Below, piece by piece: positions 34,888 through 46,900 of a DNA stretch of 64,000 nucleotides. The stretch is from Delphinapterus leucas (lineage: Eukaryota; Chordata; Mammalia; Artiodactyla; Monodontidae). The stretch lies in contig NW_022098023.1 of the NCBI RefSeq assembly GCF_002288925.2, positions 34,626,043 to 34,690,042 of the forward strand, in the 5' to 3' direction. The notes under the pieces are model-generated. The model was not told the origin of the DNA. It saw nothing but the letters and a program-made list of their open reading frames with translations, and ran no database searches. The position numbers and the translations under genes are program-made. Position 1 is the stretch's first letter. Each line of letters starts with the position of its first letter.

Positions 34888-36524
34888 AACATCTCTTTTA
34901 GGTATCAGAGATTGTTTTCATTCCAGTATATTAATATTGAAGAAGACTAATGATTTTGAATCTTGGATATATAAAATGACAAATAAGGACATTAAAGAAT
35001 TAAGGATTTTCAAAACTGAATTATATCTCAAGCTATGATCAGAGTGAAGTTCTCTACAGAAGGAAGTCTCTCTGCTTCATTTGCCCCCCTATAAGCATAC
35101 CTTCTGAGAGATCCAGGCATGTCTAAGGATTTGGTACTCATTATCATTGTAAATGTGATAAACTTAAAAAAAAATAGCAACAATATTCCAAGGATCTCCT
35201 AATGTGTAAAGGTAGCTTTATACGAGAAAGAATGAGGTGGTTTGATAAAGAATATTTTCTTTGCATTCACTCCTCAGGACACTGAATGGAACAAAGGAAA
35301 ACATCTGTGTAAAAGCCCTGTTTCAACTTCTTTATATTTTATTCTATACATGAGTATAGTATTTATAGTATATAACTATTATTATATTTTCCTTGAAAGA
35401 ACAAAAAATATTTTTCCCTATTGCCAAGGTAAAAATGTTCAGTTCATTCTTTATATTTTACATAGCTATAACAAGCACAAATAATATTTCTGATAGATGT
35501 ACAGTTTCTTTCCACCTGCCCAATCATTGCATTAGACATGAAGTTCCAACAATTGCACACCATTTAACAGTCTTTTATTGTTTCACGTTTATAAAGAAAT
35601 TTACATCCGTCAATCAGTGGCTGGAGATCCATGGAAAGTAAGGTAATTGACCATAGTTCCCTCCTAAATTCAAGCAACCCCAGGGTAATAAGGATATTTT
35701 TCAGAGGGTAAATTATTTCCTTTAACTGAGGAATTATAAAAGCATTTATCATGATGTCCAGATATATTTCTTACTGCTATTGTAACTCATCCATTTAACT
35801 GTCATGGTAGCCCCTGCATCTATGCTCCTATTGTAAGTGGATAGGAAATAACTGGGTGACTACAATATCTGAGTTAAAACAAAAGAAAAAGCAAGATGAG
35901 GTGTTTGCTGCAGACAACAAATGTTAAATAATTTTAGGACTATACTGTTTAACTGGCATAACGCTTGTTTCTTTAAACACCATTTTCAAAATTATTTTCT
36001 CTCTCTACATTGTTCTGGACACTGGAAAGGTTTGTACACTCAAGTTGGAGGGTATAAAGAAGGACTATTTAACAAAATTACTCTTTTCTTAGAAAATTAC
36101 AGAACACATGAGTAAATTACTCTATATGTTTTCCTTTTTATCTAATTTCTTTAGCCATTTCTTGTTTTTTTATCTTTCTAAGATTCAGGATTGATACTGG
36201 CAGTTACTATATGTTTTCCAAAGTTCTGTGTAGAATACAACAATAAACAAGAAAAAATATAAATGTATCTATTTCTGTCTTATGATAAGTTTAATTTTTC
36301 TTTTCTATTCTCAACAATTAATTACTGTTTTTTTCAAATTACCCCTTAACCAAGTGACTTATATGTTAAGAAAGAGAGAATTCTGCCTGTTGCCAAACGA
36401 CAGAGATTTAAAGTCTCCAAAACTGGAAATTATAAATAAGAAGAAATGCTACATACAGAAGGATTATTACAAATAAAATAAATAAAATGTCTACAAATAA
36501 AAGCAAAATAAATTCATGGGAGGG

Positions 36525-36670
36525 TGTGGAGATCCAAACTCTGCCATTTGAAATGTGTGACCTTGGGCAAGTCATTTTCATCTGTAAAATGGTGGCAATA
36601 CTATACTTCAGGACATAAGTATGAGGGGTAAACACCATAATATATACAAAGCATTTAGGCACTTAATAAT
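36525..36670 (+). mobile_element. MIR element
   Basis: 'aaatgtgtgaccttgggcaa', 'catctgtaaaatggtggcaa' and 'acaaagcatttaggcact' follow MIR in sense order. A short central deletion is apparent between the first two blocks. Confidence 0.85.
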
Positions 36671-37644
36671 TTGTAATCTAAACCTTTAGGATGAGTAGAG
36701 GTGAGTGGCTAAGAGCATAAGTTCACACTTGAGTTGATATACTGTAGATGTTATGCCCTACAGGATTTTTGTGAATACCAAATACATCAGCATTTATACA
36801 ACACACAGCATACATGTTAATTGTTCAGTCCTTCTCTGTATCAAAAGGTGAAGATAAATATATATATATTTTTAATTTTTACATTAAAAATTAAGGGTTT
36901 TTGGCTTTTTGCAAGTGGCATTTTTCTAACCTTCATTTTAATTATTTTTTAATTTTCTGCTTAGATTTTAAATAATGAAAGGCAAGATCTACACTGTGAA
37001 TTACTTCACTAGGTGGTAAACTTACAGACAGAAACTCAGCCTTGTTACAATAATTTCCTTAGGAACTGCCAGGATATTTTCTGGAACACAGTAGGTATCC
37101 AAACTATGATTCTGAGATGAATGAACAAATAAATCTCTTTAATTCTGTAACATTTCTAGCTATAATTTATTTATTTGTCAATTCAGTCATTAATGCATAA
37201 CTATTAATTGAGATCTACTATGTACTTTGCTTTATGTTGAAAGATGGAGATACATGGATGGATGGCTTAGCCCCTTTCCTTAGAAACACTCTGTCTAGTG
37301 ATGAGATAGAACCAGAAACATACACACACAATGTGGAAAGTTATTTCAACAGAGGTACAAAGGAAGATCTAGATGGGGAGGAAGATGGGAGATTGCTTGT
37401 GGAAACTGTTCTGAGGAGCTGACATTTGATTTGATATTGAAAAGAAAAAAAATATAGTTCTCTAGGTAAAGAAAAGTTGCAGGAAGGAAATACTTCCAGG
37501 CACAGGGATGATTTTTGAGAGAGCATGGCTAAAAGTAGCTCAGTGCAGCTAGTTTATCAGTAATGGCATAAGTTTTAAGTGCCTTGTAAACTATGTGATA
37601 GTCACTAGGTAGTCTGCATAATTCAAGTGAATGATGAATACCTT
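36671..37644. other. Mostly unassigned, with old repeat traces
   Basis: Around 37180-37430 the text ('attaattgagatctactatg', 'ctgaggagctgacatttgat') recalls a widespread ancient mammalian repeat that I cannot name. The 62-codon frame at 37234-37422 falls within it. Nothing else is supported. Confidence 0.45.
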
Positions 37645-37990
37645 CGTCTCTACGGACTACTCTAACAAAATATCATAGGTCAGAGGGCTTATAAATACTT
37701 ATTTCTCATAGTTCTGGAGGCTATGAAGTCCCAGATCATGGACCCAGCAGATTCAGTCTCCGGTGAGGGCCTGCTTCCTTGTAGATGGTGCCTTCTGACT
37801 GTGTCCTCACATGGTGAAATAGACAGGGATCTCTCCAGGGCCTCTTTTATAAGGGTATTATTCTCACTCGTGAGGGCTTTGCTCTCATGAACGAATCATC
37901 CCAAAGTCCCCAATGCCTAATATCATCACCTTGGAGGTTAAGATTTCAATATATGAATTTGGGGAGAACAAAAACATCCAGTCCATAGCA
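37645..37990 (+). mobile_element. Ancient LTR-like interspersed repeat (copy 2)
   Basis: Same family and orientation as 11364-11765. Shared blocks include 'ctctaacaaaatatcatag', 'agttctggaggctatgaagt', 'gtgtcctcacatggtg', 'ttttataagggtattatt', 'caatatatgaatttgggg' and the ending 'ccagtccatagca'. Confidence 0.72.
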
Positions 37991-39950
37991 GGGAGCTAGT
38001 GCCAGCGTTTACATAAAAGAGTGATTTTTTTTTTATGTTGCCAATAATTATACCATGCATATGGGGGGAAAAAAACCTTAATAAATACTCTTATTAGTAA
38101 TAATGAAAGCCTTGTAGAAATTAATCAAAAAATATATAACACAAAGCAAGAAACTAGACATGACATTCTTCTGTTTATTATTAAAATAAACAGAGCCCTT
38201 AAACTACCATCTTTTTCAGTGGTCTGTTATCAAAATAAAACAACCAATGAAAAACAGACATTATTTCAAATGTACTGGGCTACATGAAGATTATCTTATT
38301 ATGTTCTGTGTAATCAAAATTCTCTGTCCTTTTATGTCTGATTTATGGTGTGTCAATATCCTATATTACTATAGTACATTATGTTGCATTGCCGAGAAGA
38401 AAAGCACAAAAGGATGGGTCCCATAACTTGCAAAGAGGCAGAGTAGATATTGTTATGAGATCTTACTTTATTTAGCTGCTGTTTTTATTAAATACCAGAA
38501 TTTCAATTAGATAAACTTCTTCATTATCTTTGTAGCAATACATAAACATTTCTAAGAACAGTGGCTGGATGAGTACAAACGATAAGATTAGGCTGCATCT
38601 CACCCTGAGAACTGCAATGCAGAGTTTTGCTATTTGATTAAGAATTGTAATGACTTCTCTTATTTTCACCTTTCTATTTCTAAATGTTTGTGACACTATC
38701 TTGATCCTGGTAAAACTAATGAAACATGACACAAATAACACTTTGTGCTGGATTATTTGACTGAAAATGAGGAAATATTAATTGATAGCCAAAGTACGTA
38801 TATTGGTGGAAAGTATGGATTGAAGGTAACTGGAGATCTTCAACGTCTGTCAGTTTAGTGTTTCTCAGGATCCACCAATTAATATGATCACATAGTTTAT
38901 CATCTTAACTAGGACACTTTGGAAGTAAAAGGGGTGTAGTTAATCACTATGCCAAGGCAAGAGGTTTAAACTGAGACTTCCCCAGGCAAACTGGAGTATA
39001 TGATCACCCTGCCAATAGTACTTGTTTCTGTACTATTATCCTTTAATATCTAAAGACTGACATAAATAAGAAAGAATCTTGCTGAAAAGAAATATATCAG
39101 TGGCATTTTAAACAATCATTGAGACAGAAAAAAGTATCCAATCTTCATCATAAACAATTATGAATACTTAATGTTTCACAAACACATCCTTGCAGTTTTG
39201 TTCATGTTAATAGCTAACCTCTACCTTAGAAATGATTTTTTTTCTTAGAAGGCCCCTGTTCAATATCAAAGTTTGTAGTCTTCTTTGAAAATAGAGACCT
39301 TGCTTAACTACAACGGAAAACAACTTAGAAGGAAATCCAAGGCCTGTCCTCTTAGAGTGGACTCACCTCCAACTGGAGCACTCAGTCCCTGAAAGCTGCC
39401 ATAGTCACTAGCCGTCCTAAATTCCAATCCTACCTTCTAACCCATTAACCCTCTTCCCTATATCTAATCTTACCACACTAAGGACAAAGTGTAGACAAGT
39501 GTGTTTATGTAGCCTAGTTTTGTTCTCTTAGGTAAGGGAGTCTTTTCTGCAGACATATGCTCTATGGCCTGTGGTCATGGGTGAGGATACTGACCCTCAG
39601 TTTTCCTATCATCCTCTGTTAGAACATGGAAACCCTCTCTCACAAAGAGAGTCACAACCAAAAGTTAGATTCCATAGTTCCTTGAACAGTATAGTGCAAC
39701 TACTACAGAATAAGTTAGATGGGCTTTTATATGCCTATCAAGAAAGGAGTTTCCAGGAGAAAGAAAAAAAGTTGTTTTCAGGTTCAAACATCAAGGAGGA
39801 CCACCTCATTTTAAGTTTAGGGCTATATTTTCTTTCTTTTTTTTTTATGTTTTCTTTATTTTACTCAAAGTTTAGCAATTCCTTTAATTCAGTTTCTGTT
39901 TCCTATTCCTTTTTTTTTCGGTTTAGGTAGACTGGGGGTTCGGGAATGGC
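37991..39950. other. Unassigned AT-rich stretch
   Basis: Frames at 38472-38741 and 39571-39930 have no recognisable content; the end of the latter is T-rich. Ends in a (TTTG)n run at about 39953-39977. Confidence 0.55.
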
Positions 39951-39977
39951 TTTTTGTTTGTTTGTTTGTTTGTTTTT

Positions 39978-40330
39978 TACACCTTTATTGGAGTATAATT
40001 GCTTTACAATGCTGTGTTAGTTTCTGCTGTATAACAAAGTGAATCAGCTCTATATATACATATATCCCCATATCTCCTCCCTCTTGAGCCTCCCTCCCAC
40101 CCTCTCTATCCCACCCCTCCAAGTGGTCACAAGGCACCAAGCTGATCTCCCTGTGCTACGCAGCTGCTTCCCACTAGCTATTTATTTTACACTTGGTAGT
40201 GTATATATATATGTCAATGCTACTCTCTCACTTCATCCCAGCTTCCCCTTACCCCCACCCCATGTCCTCAAGTCCATTCTCTACGTCTGCATATATATTC
40301 CTGTCCTTCTAAAGCTATTGCAGCATCCTA
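39978..40330 (-). mobile_element. LINE-1 3' UTR fragment, minus strand
   Basis: 'cctttattggagtataattg', 'gtgttagtttctgctgtata', 'aaagtgaatcagctctatat' and later 'gatctccctgtgctacgcag' are the reverse complement of the cetartiodactyl L1 3' UTR. It is strongly 5'-truncated. The adjacent (TTTG)n may be a modified A tail. No clear target-site duplication was found. Confidence 0.88.
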
Positions 40331-42974
40331 AAGGACTCCATTCTATTTGCTCTAGATTCACTGAAATGATTTCTTTGTCATATTAAATGTTAATGCCTAA
40401 AACATACCCAAATTATGCACTTTTCCAAATGAACAGCTGAGTTCATTGAAGCCTTAATTATATCTAAGAAGTAGTGGGGGTAGATGTAGTTTCTGTTTAT
40501 GAAAGAATGGAAAGAAAAAAATTATATATATATATACATACATATGGCATCTTCAACTTTGGTCTTTCCTCATAGCTATGCTTCCATAGATGTATATTTC
40601 TCACAGATATCAATTGGAATCTACTTCAGTATTTTGACCCCCAAATCCTTGGCTGACTTTTAACTATAGTATGTTGGACTCCCTGGTCCATGAGTTGGCT
40701 CACAATCTTTAAGCCCTGACAAGCTTCTGACTTTAAGCAGCTGCATTAACACCCTACCCCACCACCACACACAAACACCAGTTAGCCCGTGACAGCATCT
40801 GTGCCCAGACTTCTCATGACCTTTGCTCTCCACTAAACCTGTATACTTTTGCTACCCATGTTTCAATGCTGTTAAGTAATGTGTAAAGACTTGTTGAGAA
40901 AGGCAAATATTTGACTTTCATTTAGGGATAAAACTGAATGATGAAAGCTTGAATAATTTGCATTATCTCTTTGAATCATGCATTTGTGATCTTTTCCTAA
41001 TTTAAAAATTTGAATCTCTTCTAAGCTATGTTTATGATTTTCACATTTTGCTATCTTTTGTTAGATTAACAAATTCTGTTAGAATAGAATTTGTTAATGT
41101 AAATTTTATTCAGACAGAAGTATCACTTATTTTGCCTTCTCCCAAGGTATGCAAATTCACATTGAATTCTATAAATACAGACTTTAAAGACATTCTATGA
41201 TCATTTTGATTTTTTAAGGCCTGGGTACATGCAAATGTACATACTTCAGAAATGATCAATATAGGGTGCTTTCTTAAATGATTGATTTCTATTATTCCAT
41301 TTCTTATTTATCAAAAACCCCTCAGCCTTTATATCTTTATTAAAATACACTGCATTATTTTCTCATACTTCTCTTTATTTGTCACCATACATTATGATAT
41401 GAGTATGGATTTTGAATTTGTCTCCACAGTTCGTCCTTTGGAGTAAAGCCATACATTTTAGTTGTTAGAAGAAGAAAGTGGCTAAGATTTGACCGACTAA
41501 TATAATTACTCTTGAGAGGAGAGCAAAGCAGAAACCTAGTTTATTTTGATGTTTGCCAGCATACCTAAAATGCCAACACAGAAGAAGCTCAGAAGAAAAA
41601 TGATGGAATCTTTCAGATGTTAAAAGGAAGCAGGATAACAAAAAGCACAAAAAAGACAGCACAATCAATAGATGTGCTGATCTATTCACTTTTATTACTG
41701 AACTTCAGGGTTTTGAGCTGAATTTCAGCTATTTCACATGTCCCTAGATATAATGAAGGGATGATATAGACTCCAATAAGTTATGGGGTTTATCTCATAC
41801 ATGTTAGTGCCTCATAGCTTATTAGTGTCTGAAGCTATAATGAGTTATGTTACAGTTCTCATACAGAGCCTCCAAAACTTGTAACTCACCAAAACCTTGG
41901 GCAATTTCATTTATTTAATGCCTTTTTAGTATTGGAGCTCTAATCCAGAATTTGTTAATTTTTTTCATAGTTATTGGGTAGTGTCCCCTGTGGTATGTTA
42001 AACTCAAAATATCATAAGTCCCTCTATATTTTGCTGAAGTGAACATTCTCTGCCACAGCATCTAAAGAATAATATTTGGGGGTGGCACACTAATACATCA
42101 TATCAAGCTGACATTTATATCATGAAGTTTACCATTTTCTGGTGATATTGTTCATATAAGCCTTTGACTTGCTTGCAGTCACAGGTTGGTAGGATATAGT
42201 TCTGTTACGCATCTCTGGCGGTGGTTTGCAATGAATATGTGACTGCTCTACAAATTATCAGAGATGTTTTGCCCTTTCATTTTGGTAGGAGTATAGAGAA
42301 GATGATAAAAAGCTCTATTCATCAAATGCTGTTTCGGTGGGAGTATCTCTACATTTTCCTGGATTCTCTTTTTTTAGGTGGCCAGATGTGTATACATGTG
42401 GTTCATCATTCTGAACAATAGCCCTGTAGAAAATTGCATTTGTTGGAACTGATTCCAAACACAAAGTTGTATTAAAAGCATTTTTTTTTCTTGAACATAA
42501 TAAAACAAGATTGCTTTTGGTTGAATTTACCTCTCCACTGTATTACAGCTTTTAGGAAGCTTTGCCATAGAATGCAACAGACAAAAAATAATGGAGAAAT
42601 TCATTAAGTGCTAAGATTCATCTCTCTTGAAAAAGAAGTTCAATTATTTTTATGAGAAAATGAAATTATTTAGCTTAATGAATAAAGGTGTTCTTGAAAG
42701 AATTCAACATTTATCACTTACAGCCCTACAAGATCTAACATTTTAAGACTTAAAAACAGTGACTCTTCAATTAAATATGGCTATCATTTTCTTATTCTTA
42801 TCACTAATGGTTACCTGTCTGGAGGAGCCTACACATGAAATTCTAGATATAATATACACACTTACACATTTCACCATATATAAAACGCGTTTCTGCCCAC
42901 ACTTACCCTGTTGTATATTCAACAAATGCAAACCAATTTTACATGCAACTGAAATAAAAGTATAATTAAAAAGA
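40331..42974. other. Unassigned AT-rich stretch
   Basis: No gene or repeat recognised. Frames at 41465-41689, 42221-42421 and 42759-42965 lack identifiable motifs. Includes a 13-bp inverted repeat. Confidence 0.55.
41065..41098. repeat. 13-bp perfect inverted repeat
   Basis: attaacaaattct (41065-41077) and agaatttgttaat (41086-41098) with an 8-base loop. Confidence 0.88.
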
Positions 42975-43110
42975 AAATTTTAAAGAATATAGATAGATAG
43001 ATATACAACTGAATCACTTTGCTATGTATATAGTAGAAATTAACTTTAATAAAATAAAAATTAACTTTAATAAATTAAAAATTACTTTAATAAAATAAAT
43101 TTTAAAATGT
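42975..43110 (+). mobile_element. LINE-1 3' end, plus strand, with duplicated tail
   Basis: 'atacaactgaatcactttgc' and 'atgtatatagtagaaattaa' match the last bases of the L1 3' UTR. The tail unit 'aattaactttaataaa' is then repeated about three times with small changes to 43100. A very short insertion or remnant. Confidence 0.75.
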
Positions 43111-44005
43111 CTTTCTGCCTGGGAACAATATAACATAGTCTATTTTAAAGTCAGAAGTAATTATTGTTGAATCTTCTCCTTTACTGGAATATCTATACAA
43201 CTTCTCTCTATTCCTGTGAGTAATTGAGAGATGATGGAATTTATATCTTACTTTTTTAAAGCACTTACATTGTTAATTCCAAAAGCAGAAGTCCATTAAA
43301 AAAAAAAACCTAATTAAAATAAAGTAGTTGAAATCCCTGGAGAAAACTAGTTTTTCCCCTAAGAGCTCAGCTGCAATCAAGAAAAGCAGATAAACATCCA
43401 TGTCAAAGAAACTGACAGAACTAAAATAGATTACTTTAAAAGTTAAAAAAAATTATAATGAGTAGTATATTTGTAAATAAGCAGATAAAAACATTATAGG
43501 TGACTTCCCTCTCATCACAATTTTGTTACTTTGAATTTTATGTTTGTTTCTAAATTTTGGTCAATTTATATTGAGGAGTAATTTATTATATTATAAATGC
43601 AATATAAAACTAAACAATTTAATGAGATTCTGACAAACCCAAAAGAGAGATAAGGGAAACATTATAAAGGCAAATGAACAAGGACACTCTTCAGTAAATG
43701 CAAAGAGCCCAACTACAAAAGAAATGAGTTGTTTTCACAATAAAGTGGAAAGTTGTTTGATTCTATTATCTCCATTGTCCCCTTACCACTTTAATCCACC
43801 CAAGCAAACAAACAAACATAGAGGCTTGCTGAATACTGGCTTGAACCAACATTTTATTTTGTTTCTTGATTTTAAAAGAAAAATAAAATGAAAAGAAAGT
43901 TTTTTTTTTTTCAAGAAGTGAAGTTAAAGTGGAGTATGACTTTACCTAGAAGTATATCTGAGTACAAATTATCACTTAAGTCGTCTTCAAAGTCCTTGAA
44001 AATTC
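43111..44005. other. Unassigned AT-rich stretch
   Basis: No recognised gene or repeat; short A and T runs only. Confidence 0.55.
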
Positions 44006-44991
44006 TGGATCTAGGGAGATACAGTTTATTTGATTTTTTAAATTGAAGTAGATTTGATTCAAAATATTATATTACTTTCAAGTGTACAGAACAATGATTC
44101 AGTATTTTTACAGATTGTACTCCATTAAAAGTTATTACAAGATAATGGCTATAGGGAAAGATGGTTTATATGTAGATAAACTAAGAGTACTAGACACATT
44201 TGATCTTTAGGGAGCAAAACAGAGAAGTTAACAATAATCAATTATAAAATATCATCCAGTTCTTAGATTATGTGGGCAATTGTGTAAACCTGCTAACCCC
44301 TTGTAACCATTAATTTTTTAAATTATCTCCATAGTTTTGCCTTTTCCAGAATGTCATACAGTTGAAACCATACAATATGTAGCCTTTTCATACTGGCATC
44401 TTTCAGTTAGTAATATTTATTTAAGTGTCCATAATGTCTTTGTGGCTTGATAGCTCATTTGATTTTAGTGTTCAATAATATTCCATTGTCTGGGAGCACC
44501 ACAGTTTATTTGTCCATTCACCTATAATTTGGTTGCTTCCAAGTTTTAGCAATTATGAATAAAACTTTTATAAATATCCATGTGTAGGGTATTGTGTGGA
44601 CATAAGTTTTCAGCTCCTTTGGGAGCACAGTTGCTGGATCATGTGGTAAGAGTATGTTTAGTTTTGAAAGCAACTGTCAAACTGTCTTCCAAAGTGGATG
44701 TACCATATTGCACTCCCACCAGCAATGAATGAGTGTTCCTGTTACTTCACGTGCTCTCCAAAATTTACTGTGGTTGGTGTTCCAGATTTTGGCCATTCAA
44801 CTAAGGGTATAGTGGTATCTCATTTTTTTTATTTTGCGTTTCAAAAATGCCATATTAAGTGGAGCATCTTTCCATCTGTACATCTGCTTTAGTGAAGTGT
44901 CTATTAAGGTCCTTTGTCCATTTTTTAATCAGGTTTTTTTCTTATTATTGAGTTTCAAGAGTTCTTTGTATATTTTATATAATAATCCTTT

Positions 44992-45032
44992 ATCAGATGT
45001 GTCTTGATCAGATGTGTCTTTATCAGATGTGT
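44992..45032. repeat. Three-copy tandem repeat, period 15, within the old L1
   Basis: The unit atcagatgtgt occurs at 44992, 45007 and 45022, an expansion of one short piece of the L1. Confidence 0.88.
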
Positions 45033-45839
45033 TATTCCTTTGACAGTGTATTTCACAGAGCAGAACTTTTTAATTTTAATGAAGTTCAGCATATTTATTT
45101 CTTTTATGGATCATGCCTTTGGTGTTGTACTTTACAAAGTCATCACCAAACCCAAAGCCATCTGAATTTTCTCAGACATTATCTTCTAGGAGTTTTAGAG
45201 TTTTGTGTTTTATATTTAGATTTTTAATCTGAGTTAATTTTTTGGAAGAGGCTGTGTCTAGATTCATTTTGTACACATCTATTTCTAGATCCTCCTTTTC
45301 TTTGTTGGATGTACAATTTTTACAGCATGATCTGAAAAGACTATCTTATATCTATCATATTGCCTTTGCTCCTTTTGTCAAAAATCAGTTGACTGTATTT
45401 ATATGGGTCTAATTATGGGCTCTCTATTCTGTTCCATTGATCTATTGACCAATACCACACTGTCTTGATTACTGTAGCTTTACAGGAAGTCTTCAAGTTC
45501 AGTAGTATTAGTCATCCAAATTTATTTTTCTCCTTCAATAATTGTGTTGGCTATTCTGGGTCTTTTGTCTCTCTATATAAACTTTAGAATCAGTTCACTG
45601 ATATGCACAAAATAATTTGCTGAAATTATGATGGAAATTTCTTTGAATCAATAGATCAGTTTGGGAAGACTGAACATCTTGATAATATTGAGCCTTCCTA
45701 TCATGAACATGTAACATTATCTCCACTTATTTCATTCTTTGGTTTCCTTCATCAGAGTATTGTAGTTTTCTTCATATAGATCTTGTACATAGCTTTGTTA
45801 GATTTATAACTATTTTATTTTTGAAGATGCTAATGTAAA

Positions 45840-46022
45840 TTATATTGTGTTTTTAATTTCAAATTCTACTTGTTCATTGTTGGTATATAGGAATGCAATG
45901 GACTTTTGTATATTAACCTTGTATCTTGTAACCTTGCTATAATTGCTAATTTGTCCCAGAAGTATTTTTGTTGTTGATTCTTTCAAATTTTCTGTATAAG
46001 CGATCATGTCATCTGTGAACAA
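45840..46022 (-). pseudogene. Ancient L1 ORF2 fragment with FTDD box
   Basis: The 60-codon frame begins [17 protein letters not shown] and continues with [17 protein letters not shown]. This is the reverse transcriptase catalytic box (family F/Y-X-D-D, usually FADD in L1) and the segment after it. Both aspartates survive and Ala is replaced by Thr. Flanking frames are broken. Confidence 0.85.
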
Positions 46023-46639
46023 AGACAGTTTTATGTCTTCTTTCCTAATCTGTATAAGTTTTCTTTTCTTTTTTTATTCCATTCACTAGAACTTCAAGTA
46101 TTATATTAAAGTGTTAGTGAGAGGGGGCATCCTTGCCTTGCTCCTCATCTTAGTGGGAAAGCTCTGCATTTATCACCAAGCAACATGTTAGCTATATAAT
46201 CTATTCCTAAATAATTGAGAGTTTCTAATCATGAATGGGTGTTGATTTTTATCAAATGTTTTTCCTGCATCTATTGATATGATCATGTGATTTTTCTTCT
46301 TTAGCTTATTGATGAGATAGATTATATTAATTGATTTTTTAAATGGTGGACCAGCCTTGCATACCTGAGATAAATCTCACTTGGTTGTGATGTTGGTAGA
46401 TGTTTTCAAAAGCAGATAATAGCTCATGAACATATTGTCTCATTTGTGTTACAAGTAGAGGAAAAAGCTATTGCTGAATGTGTATCAGTAACTTGCATGT
46501 ATGCATGTGGGTGTGCATGCATAGAGAGAGAGACTGAGTCAGAGACAGAGACACATGTAAAGAGATGCAGAGAGTTTGGAAATAGGATTCAAAAATCCTC
46601 ATATGCAATAATCCATATTGACCTTGAATGCATTCTTGA

Positions 46640-46900
46640 GAAGATTGTATGTACAACAGTCAAAAATATGGTCTCCAAAGCCGAGTCACATTGTTTCACA
46701 TCCCATTTCAAGCAATCGCAAGCAATCTGACCTTTCTCAAGCTTCTGAGCCTCTTTGTGTCTTTGTTTCTCATCCATAAATAGGAATAATGATAAAAATG
46801 ATCATTCATTCTTCCTAAATTTGCTGAAATAAAAGGGTTAATACAGATAAAAGACCTAAGAAAGCATCTGGCACTTTGTCACTCATGTTTAGTATCCATG
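46640..46900 (+). mobile_element. MIR element
   Basis: 'tctgagcctctttgtgtctt', 'catccataaataggaataat' and 'agcatctggcactttgtca' follow the MIR 3' half in sense order. The left limit is approximate. Confidence 0.6.

Larger units (their letters stand above)
33501..36524. other. Unassigned AT-rich stretch
   Basis: No recognised gene or transposon. Frames at 35242-35484, 35393-35641, 35564-35752 and 35921-36115 have no content I can name. Two short tandem duplications are listed separately. Confidence 0.55.
44006..46395 (-). mobile_element. Ancient LINE-1, minus strand (3' UTR and most of the ORF2 3' half)
   Basis: The plus strand reads as an antisense old L1. The 3' UTR is on the left ('agtgtacagaacaatgattc'). 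The ORF2 C-terminal region is near 44480-44990 and the reverse transcriptase region runs from about 45400 to 46395. The right edge is where L1-like text ends ('aaatctcacttggttgtga'). Many stops and indels show long decay. No target-site duplication was found. Confidence 0.82.

Noticed and set aside
11364..37990. The two related LTR-like repeats as the two ends of one provirus
   Set aside because: They are 26 kb apart, clearly diverged from each other, and the DNA between holds unrelated insertions and no retroviral internal genes.
39571..39930. 119-codon plus-strand frame as an exon
   Set aside because: No domain is recognisable, the end is T-rich homopolymer, and no splice signals could be supported.
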